A DNA stretch of 31,849 bases from positions 1 through 31,849 of the forward strand of contig JAITDK010000267.1 of assembly GCA_031282605.1 (NCBI GenBank), in the 5' to 3' direction. This document shows positions 8,034-18,310 of the stretch, one piece after another. Position numbers and translations under genes: made by a program. The stretch's first letter is position 1, and each line of letters opens with the position of its first letter. Under the pieces are notes generated by a model. The model was not told the origin of the DNA, searched no databases, and was given only the letters and a program-made list of their open reading frames with translations. Source of the DNA: Oscillospiraceae bacterium (lineage in GTDB: Bacteria; Bacillota; Clostridia; Christensenellales; Aristaeellaceae).

Positions 8034-9314
8034 TTACTCCTCGTGTCCCGGCAGGAGCGCGCCGTCCGCCTCCGGTATCGTCTGTACATCCGCCAAGCGC
8101 TTCTGGATCGCCTTGGATCGCTTCGCCGCGCCCTCAATAGACGTCGCCGCCTGCTGCAGCTGTGACTGCGTCTTATCCAGCAGTACGCTGAATCTCTCAA
8201 ACTCGGCGCGCACCGTCCCCAGCAATCGCCATACCTCGTTGGAACGTTTCTCTATAGCCAGCGTGCGAAAGCCCATCTGCAGGCTCTGCAGCAGCGCGAA
8301 CAGTGTCGTGGGGCCCGTGAGTACGATTTGATAGTCGCGCCGCAGCCGTTCGATTGTGTCGGCGTGGCGCAGCGCCTCCGCGTAAAGCCCTTCGACCGGG
8401 ACGAACAGTATCGCGAAGTCTGTCGTAACAGGAGGATTTACATACTTGGCGCGGATGCGCTTGCCCTCGCGCAGCAACGCTTGATCCAGCGCGCGCGCAG
8501 CCTCGTCGATCGACGTAATATCGCCCGCCTCGCTGGCGTCGACCAATCGGCGGTAATCCTCCAATGGGAATTTGGAATCTATGGGCAGCAGCACGCTTGA
8601 GCCGTCATGGCCGGGCATCTTCACCGCAAATTCGACACGCTCCGCCGTGCCCGGCTTTACCGTCGTGTTCACCTCATACTGTCCCGGCGCGAACACCTGC
8701 TCCAGCAGCGCGCCCAGCTGCACCTCTCCCCATATGCCGCGCGCCTTGACGTTTGACATAACCTTCTTAAGGTCGCCTACGCCTTGCGCCAATTGCTGCA
8801 TCTCGCCTAGACCTCTATGTACCTGTTCCAACCGTTCGCTGACCCGCTGAAACGACGCGTCCAGCCGCGTAGTCAGTGTCGCGTCCAGCTTCTCGCCGAC
8901 CGTGCGCCGCATCTCATCCAGTTTGCTGTCCAGCGTGCGCGCGACCCGCTCCATCTGGCGGTCATATGCGCCCAGCCGCTCCTCAACACTTAGGCTCAAT
9001 CGCTCCATGCGTCTCTCGTCGCCCTCGCGCATCGTGCGCAGCGTCGTTCCGAACGAGTCAAGACCCGTCTGCGACGACTGACTGAGCGCGCCGAAGCCTA
9101 CCGCCATCCGTTCCTGCAGCAACGAAAATCCGTCGGCAATCCCTCCCGCCTGCTCGAACCGCGCCTGCCTCGCGTCGACGGCCTGCCGCTCTCCAATAAC
9201 GCGCATCGTCTCGGAGAGATGGCGCACAGCAGCCTCCGCCTTAATTACACGCCAGACCGAGACCGCAACGGCCGACGCGGCCAGGACGATGATCACCCAC
9301 ACGATCGCTTCCAC
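8034..9314 (-). CDS. rmuC: DNA recombination protein RmuC
   Basis: 426 residues. The N-terminal membrane helix is at about 3-22, a long charged coiled coil spans about 25-180, and a PD-(D/E)XK nuclease-like core follows. The family hallmark is KARGIWGEVQLGALLEQ near 190-206. VLLPIDSKFPLEDY near 241-254 carries the predicted catalytic Asp and Lys. RmuC limits DNA inversions at short inverted repeats. The start is a GTG at 9314, only three nucleotides after the TGA of the upstream isomerase gene; its GAGG lies within that gene's end, so translation is coupled. Why a recombination gene is coupled to a sugar isomerase-like gene is unclear. Confidence 0.93.
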   Translation of the reverse strand: MEAIVWVIIVLAASAVAVSVWRVIKAEAAVRHLSETMRVIGERQAVDARQARFEQAGGIADGFSLLQERMAVGFGALSQSSQTGLDSFGTTLRTMREGDERRMERLSLSVEERLGAYDRQMERVARTLDSKLDEMRRTVGEKLDATLTTRLDASFQRVSERLEQVHRGLGEMQQLAQGVGDLKKVMSNVKARGIWGEVQLGALLEQVFAPGQYEVNTTVKPGTAERVEFAVKMPGHDGSSVLLPIDSKFPLEDYRRLVDASEAGDITSIDEAARALDQALLREGKRIRAKYVNPPVTTDFAILFVPVEGLYAEALRHADTIERLRRDYQIVLTGPTTLFALLQSLQMGFRTLAIEKRSNEVWRLLGTVRAEFERFSVLLDKTQSQLQQAATSIEGAAKRSKAIQKRLADVQTIPEADGALLPGHEE

Positions 9315-9317
9315 CGC

Positions 9318-10097
9318 TCACACCTCAAATATACTTCTCAAGTAATCAAGGGACGCGCGCAGCGCGCCCTCGTCGCGCGTCAGGGCGCTGTACGGCTCCA
9401 GTATAACGTCTCCGCGATAATCCATCGACCGCAGAGCGTCCGCTAGCCTACGGAAATCGTACACCCCTTGCCCCGGCAGCGTCGAGCGGCCATGCTCGTC
9501 CTTATCCAGCACGTGTACGTGGCGCAGCCGCGAACCCATAGCCTTAACATACTCAACGGGATCCCACTGCGTCTCGAGCGCCTGCTTCGCGTCCATGACA
9601 AAGCCCAACGACGGGCAGACCTCGGCGGCCTCTATCGCGCGATCCGGCGCGTTTACAATGCACCAGCTAACGTTCTCCCAACATAATTGAATACCTCGCT
9701 TGGCGGCCATGCCAACGGCGTACACCAGCGCATCCGCCCATTGGGCGATCGGCCTGCGCTCGCCGCGTATCGACATCGGACCGTGGTACACATACAGTTT
9801 GGCGCCCAGTTCCGCGCCGGCGTCGAGCGCGCGCGCGAAGTTGTCTATGCCGTCCGCCACCTGATGCTTCGATTGCCCCAGCAGATCTGTTTCAAAGTGC
9901 TGCACGCGCGTATGCATCGATACCGGATCCATGCCGCCCAGGCGCGACTTGAGTTCGCGCCCAAACGCAGTCGAGTATTCGCAAAACGACTCTAAGAACA
10001 CCTCGCAGCATGGCACGTCGAATCTATGCATATAGCTGAGCGCGTCCTCTGTCTCCATTACACCGTAGTACATCCCGGTCGTCAGTCCAACACGCAT
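9318..10097 (-). CDS. Sugar phosphate isomerase/epimerase family TIM-barrel protein
   Basis: 259 residues of the xylose isomerase-like / AP-endonuclease-2 superfamily. Four metal ligands are recognisable at the ends of the barrel strands: Glu in LCWENVSW (E141), Asp in GFVMDAKQA (D169), His in LRHVHVLDKD (H193 or H195) and Glu in VILEPYS (E234). This ligand set indicates an active metal-dependent enzyme, but the substrate (sugar, inositol derivative or other) cannot be read out. Start choice: a frame extends to 10145, but ATG 10097 has GGAGG seven nucleotides upstream and begins MRVGLTTGMYYG like relatives. First gene of the minus-strand group; rmuC follows after three nucleotides. Confidence 0.88.
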   Translation of the reverse strand: MRVGLTTGMYYGVMETEDALSYMHRFDVPCCEVFLESFCEYSTAFGRELKSRLGGMDPVSMHTRVQHFETDLLGQSKHQVADGIDNFARALDAGAELGAKLYVYHGPMSIRGERRPIAQWADALVYAVGMAAKRGIQLCWENVSWCIVNAPDRAIEAAEVCPSLGFVMDAKQALETQWDPVEYVKAMGSRLRHVHVLDKDEHGRSTLPGQGVYDFRRLADALRSMDYRGDVILEPYSALTRDEGALRASLDYLRSIFEV

Positions 10098-10180
10098 ACA
10101 ATATCCTCCATAGTTGCGTTCATACCTGCCAATTATTATCAGCAATCCATAGTGATTATTTGTTTATCCTCAATCGTTCT

Positions 10181-11290
10181 ATGTATATGATACCATATAT
10201 GCTAGGCCTTTTACCATGGCTAATCGCGGCGCTGGGCGTCAAAATCGCACGCGCTCATCCGGATTGGGTGGACGCGCTGTTTGCCGAGCGCTGGTATCCG
10301 TTCCTGGTCAAGAATATAACGATTATGAAAAACGCTGCACTCCCGGTCGCCCCCATATTGACCGCACTTGCGGCGGCATGGTGCGTCGTCGGGCTGGTTG
10401 CCGCCGCTGCACGCTCGCTGAAATCCGGTCGCTGCGGACCGATACTCAAGGCCATGTATCGACGTGCCGTCGCCGCTGGGTGCGCATACCTGCTGTTATA
10501 CGCGCTGTGGGGCGCGCAGTATTCGCGCTCGCCGATAACCCCCTCAGCCGTTTCCGCCAGCGCGCGCGATACCGCCGTCTCCGCCATGGCGTCGACAGCG
10601 TTCAGCACGGACAATTCACTGGCGCGGCAATGCGAGGAGTGGATCCGGCAGGCGAATTGGCTGTATCCACTGGTGCGCGCATCCAGTGTGAACCGCTCCA
10701 AATCGCCGGAAGACATACTCGCGCGCGTGCCGTCCAACTTCGAGAGGGCGCGATCGGCGCTGCCGCACGCTATCAACGTTGCGATCCCGACGCCTAAACC
10801 GCTGGGCTTCGACGCGCTTTTCTCCAGCCTGCTTATTGAGGGACTGTACTTCCCGTTCACATTCGAGGCGCTGGTAAATACCTCCATACCTGAAATCGAC
10901 CTCCCGTTCGTCGCGTGCCATGAAACCGCGCACGCGCTGGGTTACGCGCGCGAGGAGGAAGCCAACCTGGTCGCCGCCATCGTCTGCGCCGAGTCGCCTG
11001 ATCCTGTGTTCCGCTACAGCGGCGTGATGAGTTCGCTGCGGTACGGCCTGTCGGCGCTTGCGGCTCGGGATATCGGCGCGTACTGGCCTCTGCTTGACCA
11101 AATGGATAGCAATGTACGCGCGGATTTCATCAACCGCCAGCAGTATTGGCAGCAGCGTCAGGCAACACCCTTGGCTAAGCTCGCCGCGCGCGCGAATGAC
11201 CTGTTTTTGATGAAGGCCGGCGGCGAAGCGGATGGAGCGCAGTCGTACGGAAATGTGGTTGAGTTGCTTAAGGGATGGGACAAAGAATAA
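10181..11290 (+). CDS. DUF3810 family membrane metalloprotease-like protein
   Basis: About 370 residues. There are three N-terminal hydrophobic segments (around 5-22, 55-77 and 100-113), then an external domain. That domain carries VACHETAHALGYAREEEAN at about 245-263: HExxH zinc site (H247, H251) and a downstream Glu as the likely third ligand. This arrangement is characteristic of DUF3810, a predicted zinc peptidase family with unknown substrate. The start is uncertain. No Shine-Dalgarno sequence precedes TTG 10160, ATG 10181, ATG 10187 (out of frame here by position in the motif but adjacent) or ATG 10199. A TATGAT at 10186-10191 would place a leaderless start at 10199. It is monocistronic and divergent from the isomerase gene. 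Confidence 0.85.
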   Translation: MYMIPYMLGLLPWLIAALGVKIARAHPDWVDALFAERWYPFLVKNITIMKNAALPVAPILTALAAAWCVVGLVAAAARSLKSGRCGPILKAMYRRAVAAGCAYLLLYALWGAQYSRSPITPSAVSASARDTAVSAMASTAFSTDNSLARQCEEWIRQANWLYPLVRASSVNRSKSPEDILARVPSNFERARSALPHAINVAIPTPKPLGFDALFSSLLIEGLYFPFTFEALVNTSIPEIDLPFVACHETAHALGYAREEEANLVAAIVCAESPDPVFRYSGVMSSLRYGLSALAARDIGAYWPLLDQMDSNVRADFINRQQYWQQRQATPLAKLAARANDLFLMKAGGEADGAQSYGNVVELLKGWDKE

Positions 11291-11347
11291 TCGCGTATCC
11301 CGTGAATGTGTCTGGGATGCCGTACGAGCCGCTGCGGCGGGACGCTG

Positions 11348-11573
11348 TTCGGTTTGCGAACCGAATGCGCTTTAAGTTTGTGGCGCCCCGCCACTATGAT
11401 GTGAGCTGACTATTCCATTACAGCGTTTTTACTGGCGGGGCGCAGGGTTGGAACGAGGAAACGAGGAACGCCCCCCGTCCCCCCGAAGGGGGGTGCACGA
11501 GAGTTTCGGGACTCTGTCCCGAACCCTGCGAAGGGCTATCCGCCCTTTCGAAACCTGACCAGGCTTCGCCTGG
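11348..11573. repeat. Cluster of perfect inverted repeats, candidate structured RNA or degenerate repeat element
   Basis: Stems seen directly: TTCGGTT/AACCGAA (11348-11354, 11359-11365; loop TGCG) and GCGCCCCGCCA/TGGCGGGGCGC (11383-11393, 11433-11443; 11 bp, no mismatch). CGCAGGGTT pairs with AACCCTGCG (11441-11449, 11522-11530). CCCCCC/GGGGGG (11479-11484, 11488-11493), TTCGGGA/TCCCGAA (11505-11511, 11517-11523) and CCAGGC/GCCTGG (11559-11564, 11568-11573) follow. CGAAGGGC can also pair imperfectly with GCCCTTTCG around 11529-11550. Some stems exclude one another. I do not recognise a named RNA family. The style resembles hairpin-rich intergenic repeats seen in GC-rich gut Clostridia, but that is a recollection, not a search. 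Confidence 0.6.
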
Positions 11574-11761
11574 ACCATCGTGATACACATTCTACCGGCT
11601 TCGGATTGCCGGTTTTACCTGGATAGTCTGTTCCGTAACGCAACTCGTTCCTCCAGCCCTCATCGCCCCCGTAGTGGTAGATGTCGCCGCTGCGACAGAG
11701 GGGGCGTCATTCCCCAAGCCTTCATCATCCCCCCGTATTTGCTGAATATCCAAGCCCGACG

Positions 11762-11790
11762 TTTACAACCTCTCGTCTATGCTGTATAAT
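11762..11790 (+). promoter_or_regulatory. Strong sigma-70-type promoter for the zinc-ribbon gene (and possibly tilS-hpt-ftsH)
   Basis: TTTACA at 11762-11767 (five of six to TTGACA), a 17-bp spacer and a perfect TATAAT at 11785-11790. The expected start is near 11797, giving a leader of about 50 nt with GGAGG seven nucleotides before GTG 11849. Confidence 0.8.
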
Positions 11791-11807
11791 ATTAAAGGTT
11801 TACTTAA

Positions 11808-11826
11808 CGATCGGTTAAACCGATCG
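11808..11826. promoter_or_regulatory. 19-bp palindrome just downstream of the promoter, operator-like
   Basis: CGATCGGTTAAACCGATCG: perfect 9-bp arms around a single central A. It lies about 11 nt after the predicted transcription start and 22 nt before the start codon. A short-spaced perfect dyad there fits a dimeric repressor site better than a stable RNA hairpin, because the loop would be too tight. No cognate regulator is visible nearby. Confidence 0.5.
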
Positions 11827-11848
11827 GCGAAACGCGGGAGGATTCAAG

Positions 11849-12565
11849 GTGAACGAACTTACGATGTTATGGCGGTATCAACAGGCTGACATGGACGCCG
11901 ATCGGTTCGAGCGGGAAATGCGCGGCGCACCCAATCGGCTCAAACTGCTGAAGGATCGCGATTTCCTTCTTGAGCAGCAGAACACGATGCGCAAGATCGA
12001 GTCCGACCTGGCGGCAATGGCAGAGCGCGTAGAGGCGCTGACGGTCGACGTCTCCAAGGTAGAGGAGTCGCTGCACGACCTGCAGGACACACTCGTGGAG
12101 ACCGAACCTGAATCGCTGGACATAGCGCGCAAATCGCTGGACTACTGCCAGAAGCTGATGCATTCAATAGGCCGCATGGAACAGGAACTGCAGAAAATCC
12201 GCAAAGACTCGGACGTGCGCGCCAAACAGCAGCACGAGGTACGCGTGCGCGCGGCCCGCGTGAAGGCGGAATTTGACAAGCTCAAGATCACGTATGACAA
12301 TGAATACAAGGAGCAAAGCGGCGCCCTGGAAGCATTGCGCAAGAAGGCGGCGCAAACGGCTCAAGATGTTCCGGCTTCGCTGCTTGAAAAGTATAAGAGC
12401 ATAAAGAAACACAAAACCCCTCCCATCGCTATACTGACGGACGATCGCTGCGGCGGGTGCAACATGAACCTGCCCGCCGTTGTAATGCGCTCAATCAGGA
12501 TGGGCGCGGAATCTGTCGAATGCGAAAACTGCGGACGAATCGTGCTTGTTAGCGCACCGGATTAA
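11849..12565 (+). CDS. C4-type zinc-ribbon coiled-coil protein (DUF164 family)
   Basis: 238 residues. A long charged coiled coil spans about 10-190. A C-terminal zinc ribbon has CGGC (C201, C204) and CENCG (C225, C228). This is the architecture of the DUF164 / zf-RING_7 family, whose proteobacterial relative FlgZ acts in flagellar regulation; in Firmicutes the role is not established. The start is GTG 11849 with GGAGG seven nucleotides upstream, and the stop is TAA at 12563-12565. It has its own strong promoter and a palindromic site. A 114-nt gap separates it from tilS. Confidence 0.88.
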   Translation: MNELTMLWRYQQADMDADRFEREMRGAPNRLKLLKDRDFLLEQQNTMRKIESDLAAMAERVEALTVDVSKVEESLHDLQDTLVETEPESLDIARKSLDYCQKLMHSIGRMEQELQKIRKDSDVRAKQQHEVRVRAARVKAEFDKLKITYDNEYKEQSGALEALRKKAAQTAQDVPASLLEKYKSIKKHKTPPIAILTDDRCGGCNMNLPAVVMRSIRMGAESVECENCGRIVLVSAPD

Positions 12566-12642
12566 GCGCCGCAGTCTTTCATGTATTTTGATGAATTAAC
12601 GCCGCGTTCACATGATTTCATGAGGAATCGCGTTCAAATCGG

Positions 12643-12671
12643 TTGCGTTGCCGCGCCTAAGCGGGTACAAT
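12643..12671 (+). promoter_or_regulatory. Candidate promoter giving a leaderless tilS transcript
   Basis: A TACAAT (five of six) at 12666-12671 with TTGCGT at 12643-12648, spacer 17. The -10 ends only eight nucleotides before ATG 12680, so transcription would begin at or next to the start codon. This fits the absence of any Shine-Dalgarno sequence before tilS. The -35 is weak. Confidence 0.45.
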
Positions 12672-12679
12672 AGATAGCG

Positions 12680-14053
12680 ATGGATAAATCGCCAGTGTCA
12701 GGCGGCGTTTTCGCACGGCTGACGGGGATTGTTGAAACCGCGCTGGCCGCGCATTCAATGGCGGTAAACGGCTCGCGCGTATTGGCGGCTGTGTCGGGCG
12801 GAGCGGACTCCGTCGCGTTGCTGCTTGCGTTAAACGCGCTGCATCGGCGCTTGGGGTTCTCTCTGGAGGCGGCGCACATCGAACACGGCATTCGCGGACA
12901 GGATTCGCTTAACGACGCGCGGTTTGTCGAAGAACTTTGCGAGCGGTTGAGTATTCGCTGCAGTGTCGCCTTCGTGGACGCTCCGGAGGCCGCCCGTAGA
13001 TTTGGCGGCGGGCTGGAGGACGGAGCGCGGCGCGTACGGTATGAGGCGCTGGAACGAATAGCAGGGGAACGCGGAATTGACCGCGTCGCGTTGGCGCACC
13101 ATCGGTTGGATCAGGCGGAGACGGTGCTGCTCCACATTGTCAGGGGCAGCGGCGTGTCGGGGCTGGAGGCCATGCGGCACGTGCGCGGGATGTACATACG
13201 CCCGTTGCTGGATGTGGATCCATCGTTGCTGCGCGAAGCCTTGTTTGAAATAGACCAGCCTTGGCGCGAGGATTCGACAAACGCCGACCCGCGTCAACCG
13301 CGTGCATTGTTGCGCCGCCGGGTGCTGCCGCTGTTGGAGCGGATCAATCCAGCCGCGTCAAGCGCGTTGGCTCGCGTTGCTGCGCTGGCCGCTCGGGATA
13401 ACGATTACATGGACGGGCAAGCGTTATCGTTTCTTGGCGAATCCACCGCAATGATGCCATATGGCGCGTTTTTAAACGGGTTGTATGATCTGCGAGAGGC
13501 GATCGCGTCACGAGCGCTGCGGCTGATGCCAGGGCGGTTGGGTGTAGAAGCGTGGGAATCGCGCCACATTGAATCGATGCTTGCGATGGATCCAGGGTCG
13601 TCTGTTAATCTGCCGGAGGATTGGGCGGCCAAACGTGTCGGCGGCAGGCTGCACTTGATTGCTCCGGCGAGCCGGCGCAATCCGATCGACCTTACGGAAC
13701 CGCCGCTGACCATAACCCCGGCGAAGGCGTGTGAGTTCGGCGACGGTAAACTGCGTCAAACCGTTCCGCGCGCGCTGCTGGATCAAGCGTCTTGGCGTGC
13801 GCGGAGCCGCGGCGACTGGTGGACGCCGTTCGGCAAGGCGGGTCGGCAGCGACTAAGCGATACGTTCATCAATCGGAAAATAGACGAGCCGTTCCGCGAT
13901 TGCGTGCCGCTGTTGACGATCTGCGACGAGGTGTTGTGGGCAGTGGGTGTCGGCGCGTCTGAGCGTTTGCGCGTGGAGCCCAACGCCGATATAGACGACT
14001 ATATAATGATTCGATGGCATGGCGTCGCACCATGGATCAATAAGGCGGTATAG
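12680..14053 (+). CDS. tilS: tRNA(Ile)-lysidine synthetase
   Basis: 457 residues. Uses ATP and lysine to modify C34 of the AUA-reading tRNA(Ile) to lysidine, an essential step. The N-type PP-loop SGGADS is at 39-44. The RPLL...WREDSTNADPRQPRALLRRRVLP segment near 172-216 is the family's tRNA/ATP site; the usual RN-x-R appears here as RALLRRRV. The C-terminal domain shows GDWWTPFGKAGRQRLSDTFINRKI...R...PLL, typical of full-length TilS. No ribosome site precedes ATG 12680 (see the leaderless promoter). The TAG stop at 14053 lies four nucleotides before hpt. Confidence 0.95.
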   Translation: MDKSPVSGGVFARLTGIVETALAAHSMAVNGSRVLAAVSGGADSVALLLALNALHRRLGFSLEAAHIEHGIRGQDSLNDARFVEELCERLSIRCSVAFVDAPEAARRFGGGLEDGARRVRYEALERIAGERGIDRVALAHHRLDQAETVLLHIVRGSGVSGLEAMRHVRGMYIRPLLDVDPSLLREALFEIDQPWREDSTNADPRQPRALLRRRVLPLLERINPAASSALARVAALAARDNDYMDGQALSFLGESTAMMPYGAFLNGLYDLREAIASRALRLMPGRLGVEAWESRHIESMLAMDPGSSVNLPEDWAAKRVGGRLHLIAPASRRNPIDLTEPPLTITPAKACEFGDGKLRQTVPRALLDQASWRARSRGDWWTPFGKAGRQRLSDTFINRKIDEPFRDCVPLLTICDEVLWAVGVGASERLRVEPNADIDDYIMIRWHGVAPWINKAV

Positions 14054-14057
14054 CTAT

Positions 14058-14633
14058 ATGAATGAACCTCTCGCCGCGCATCGGCTGGCGCGCGACCTGG
14101 AAAGTGTGCTGCTCACGCAGGACGCAATCCAGTCGCGTGTGCGGGAACTGGGCGCGCTGATCGACCGCGACTATGCCCCGGACGACGAGCCGCTGTTGAT
14201 CGGTATTTTAAAGGGAGCGTGCATATTCCTGTCAGATTTACTGCGCGCGATACCTCGGCATGTGTCGCTGGATTTCATCGCGACGTCCAGCTACGGCGCC
14301 GCGGTGCATTCGTCCGGCCAGGTGCGGCTGCTCAAGGATCTGGATAAACCCATCGAGGGTCGGCATATATTGATCGTCGAAGACATAATCGATTCGGGGT
14401 TGACGTTGACATACCTTAAGCGGATGCTCTCGGCTCGGCGTCCCGCGTCGATTCGGATCGCGACGCTGCTGGATAAGCCCTCGCGCCGAAAGCAGCCGCT
14501 GACGCCCGACTACGTGGGGTTCGCGATAGACGATCTGTTCGTGGTGGGGTACGGGCTGGATTTTGACGAGCGTTACCGCAATTTGCCTATGATAGGCGTA
14601 TTAAAACCCGCTTGTTATCAAAAAATGATATGA
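14058..14633 (+). CDS. hpt: Hypoxanthine phosphoribosyltransferase
   Basis: 191 residues. Salvages hypoxanthine and guanine to IMP and GMP with PRPP in the cytoplasm. The PRPP loop HILIVEDIIDSGLTL (V107-G114 core) and the flexible-loop SSYG near 77-80 are present. Start choice: the frame is open from 14019 inside tilS. ATG 14058, four nucleotides after the tilS stop with AAGGCGG upstream, gives the normal family length. The tilS-hpt-ftsH order is conserved in Firmicutes. Confidence 0.94.
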   Translation: MNEPLAAHRLARDLESVLLTQDAIQSRVRELGALIDRDYAPDDEPLLIGILKGACIFLSDLLRAIPRHVSLDFIATSSYGAAVHSSGQVRLLKDLDKPIEGRHILIVEDIIDSGLTLTYLKRMLSARRPASIRIATLLDKPSRRKQPLTPDYVGFAIDDLFVVGYGLDFDERYRNLPMIGVLKPACYQKMI

Positions 14634-14680
14634 GACGCGCAAACGAGCGCTCGGCAAGCGCCGGACGCCAAGGGGGAAGC

Positions 14681-16645
<1,965 letters not shown>

Positions 16646-16670
16646 AGCGACACTCCCCGCAATAACCATC

Positions 16671-16699
16671 AAAGGCTCAGCCAAACGGCTGAGCCTTTT
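16671..16699. terminator. Bidirectional rho-independent terminator
   Basis: Perfect 12-bp stem AAAGGCTCAGCC / GGCTGAGCCTTT with loop AAAC, ending in TTTT on the plus strand and, through the AAA arm, in TTT on the minus strand. It lies between ftsH and the convergent secreted-protein gene ending at 16726. Confidence 0.92.
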
Positions 16700-16725
16700 G
16701 AATTCCGCCGACCGGGGGCTGGCGT

Positions 16726-18279
16726 TTATTCCGTTATAATCATCAGTATCTTCATGATCGGCAGCGAGGCGGGCGCGATCGTTTCATCGCCTGGGATCGA
16801 GTACACCTCGCCCGTCATCTCGCCATACATAGCGACGGCGCTCCCTGCATCAAGCTGCAGTTCTTGGTCGGATATGCAGTATAGCTCCTCCGGATCAGCC
16901 TTGCCCGGCGACGTCGCCATACGTACGGTCGAACTGCCGTCGGCGACCGCAATCTCGACCGCCTCCCCCGACCACTTTACCACCCTGCCCGTATACTTAT
17001 CGGGATCGGCGATGAGATTCGCGTATGATAAGCTCTTTACCTGCGTCTTCAGATACTCTTCATAATCTTCAGTGTGCCAGCGCCGCTCGAATACATACTT
17101 GATGGCGCGCTCGTCGTAACCCTTCTTTTTCAGCGTGACTGTCACCACGCGCGTTCCCGCCGGATCGGGATCCAGCTTGATTGAAAACTCTCCGTCACTG
17201 GTCGTGCGCTTGCTGATGTTGCCGTTGTCCGATACGGTTATCTCCGTCCCGGCCAGCGTCTTGCCCGCCAACCGCGGCTGCGCGTCCCAGATCTCCCCTT
17301 CCAGCGGCGCATTCAGATTGACTGGGATGCGCGATACATTCGCGACCAACGTCGTTTCGAATCTGGTCGTTTCGTACCCTTCCAGCTCAGACTCGATCAG
17401 CAGCGTCCATGTGCCCTCGCGCGGCAGCGTCAGCGTTAGCGTGAACGCGCCGCTGGATTTCGCCTCCGCCTCCCCTACCTTGAACGGCGCGTCCGTGCCT
17501 TGAATCACGCTGCCCGTCACCGTCGCGCCCGGCGCCGTCGATCCTTTGATCCTCACCGTCAAACTATTGGATTCAAACGGGAACGGCTCGTCAAAATTCA
17601 ACTCCGTCGGCAGCATGGGCATCTCCAGCCTCGGCTCGAACGACGTCGCGGCGACCCAGTCGTCGAACATCTTGACCTCCTTCGGGGTAAGCTGCCTCCC
17701 TGTCGCCTCTAACTGCAGCGTAACCTCGCGCCCATTGCGCACGGTATACGCCATCAACCCGCGCGCGACGGTCTCGCCGTCCGAACGCCGCGTGTACGTC
17801 AAGCGCAGATAGCGACCCGACTTTGCGGGATTCTTCCATTCCGCCTCGGAGAAGCGCAGCCCTGTCAGCCTCCACGCGTCAACGTCCAGGTAATCGGCGC
17901 GGATCGCGTTGCGCATGGCCGTCGTATACCGGTCGATATCGAAGTATACGGCGGATCGGCTTGTCTCCTCCATTCGCACGCGCATGGCGATATCCGCGCC
18001 GGTACCGAACGCCGCTATGACCACGCCGTCGGATCGCATGACATCCGCCGCTACATCCGACGAAACGCCCAGCAGCGCGGCATACCTTGCCGCGGTCTCA
18101 GGCGTGACCACCGTCCAACCGTCGGGGAATTCCGTAACCAACTGATACCCCGGCAGCGTCGTCGACAGCGCGAACGCGCCGCCCGACAGCGCCAAGATAC
18201 TCGCAAAACACAGCATAGCAGCGACGATACCCGCGCGCCGCGCCGGTCTTCTGTTCATGCACAGCGTCCCGTTTAACAT
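16726..18279 (-). CDS. Secreted protein with Ig-like domains and C-terminal OB-fold-like domain
   Basis: 517 residues, exported by a Sec signal peptide (hydrophobic about 17-36, cleavage likely after AFA near 38). A first domain (about 40-225) contains TPETAARYAALLG and a YLRLTYTRRSDGE strand region. Two Ig-like beta-sandwich segments follow (about 240-420; motif SDGEFSIKLDPDPAGTRVVTV in the second). A C-terminal part (about 425-510) reads YANLIADPDKYTGRVVKWSGEAVEI, resembling the tRNA_anti-like OB fold found in secreted proteins. No membrane anchor or sorting signal at the C-terminus. Start: ATG 18279 with GGAGG nine nucleotides upstream is preferred to the longer frame from 18384. It is a paralogue of the next gene upstream; function unknown. 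Confidence 0.8.
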   Translation of the reverse strand: MLNGTLCMNRRPARRAGIVAAMLCFASILALSGGAFALSTTLPGYQLVTEFPDGWTVVTPETAARYAALLGVSSDVAADVMRSDGVVIAAFGTGADIAMRVRMEETSRSAVYFDIDRYTTAMRNAIRADYLDVDAWRLTGLRFSEAEWKNPAKSGRYLRLTYTRRSDGETVARGLMAYTVRNGREVTLQLEATGRQLTPKEVKMFDDWVAATSFEPRLEMPMLPTELNFDEPFPFESNSLTVRIKGSTAPGATVTGSVIQGTDAPFKVGEAEAKSSGAFTLTLTLPREGTWTLLIESELEGYETTRFETTLVANVSRIPVNLNAPLEGEIWDAQPRLAGKTLAGTEITVSDNGNISKRTTSDGEFSIKLDPDPAGTRVVTVTLKKKGYDERAIKYVFERRWHTEDYEEYLKTQVKSLSYANLIADPDKYTGRVVKWSGEAVEIAVADGSSTVRMATSPGKADPEELYCISDQELQLDAGSAVAMYGEMTGEVYSIPGDETIAPASLPIMKILMIITE

Positions 18280-18310
18280 GATAACCCACCTCCCTATAAT
18301 ATCATCAAAA

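Larger units (their letters stand above)
11291..11848. other. 558-base non-coding region with a hairpin block and a promoter
   Basis: No credible gene in either strand. From left to right it holds a hairpin-rich block at 11348-11573 (described separately). Next is ACCGGC/GCCGGT (11594-11599 with 11608-11613) followed by TTT, then a longer-range pair CGCCCCC/GGGGGCG (11665-11671 with 11700-11706). The promoter of the downstream operon (11762-11790) and a 19-bp palindrome (11808-11826) close the region. Confidence 0.75.

Noticed and set aside
10160..10180. TTG 10160 as the start of the DUF3810 gene
   Set aside because: No Shine-Dalgarno sequence and a rare start codon. ATG 10181 or 10199 place the first membrane helix at the N-terminus as in the family.
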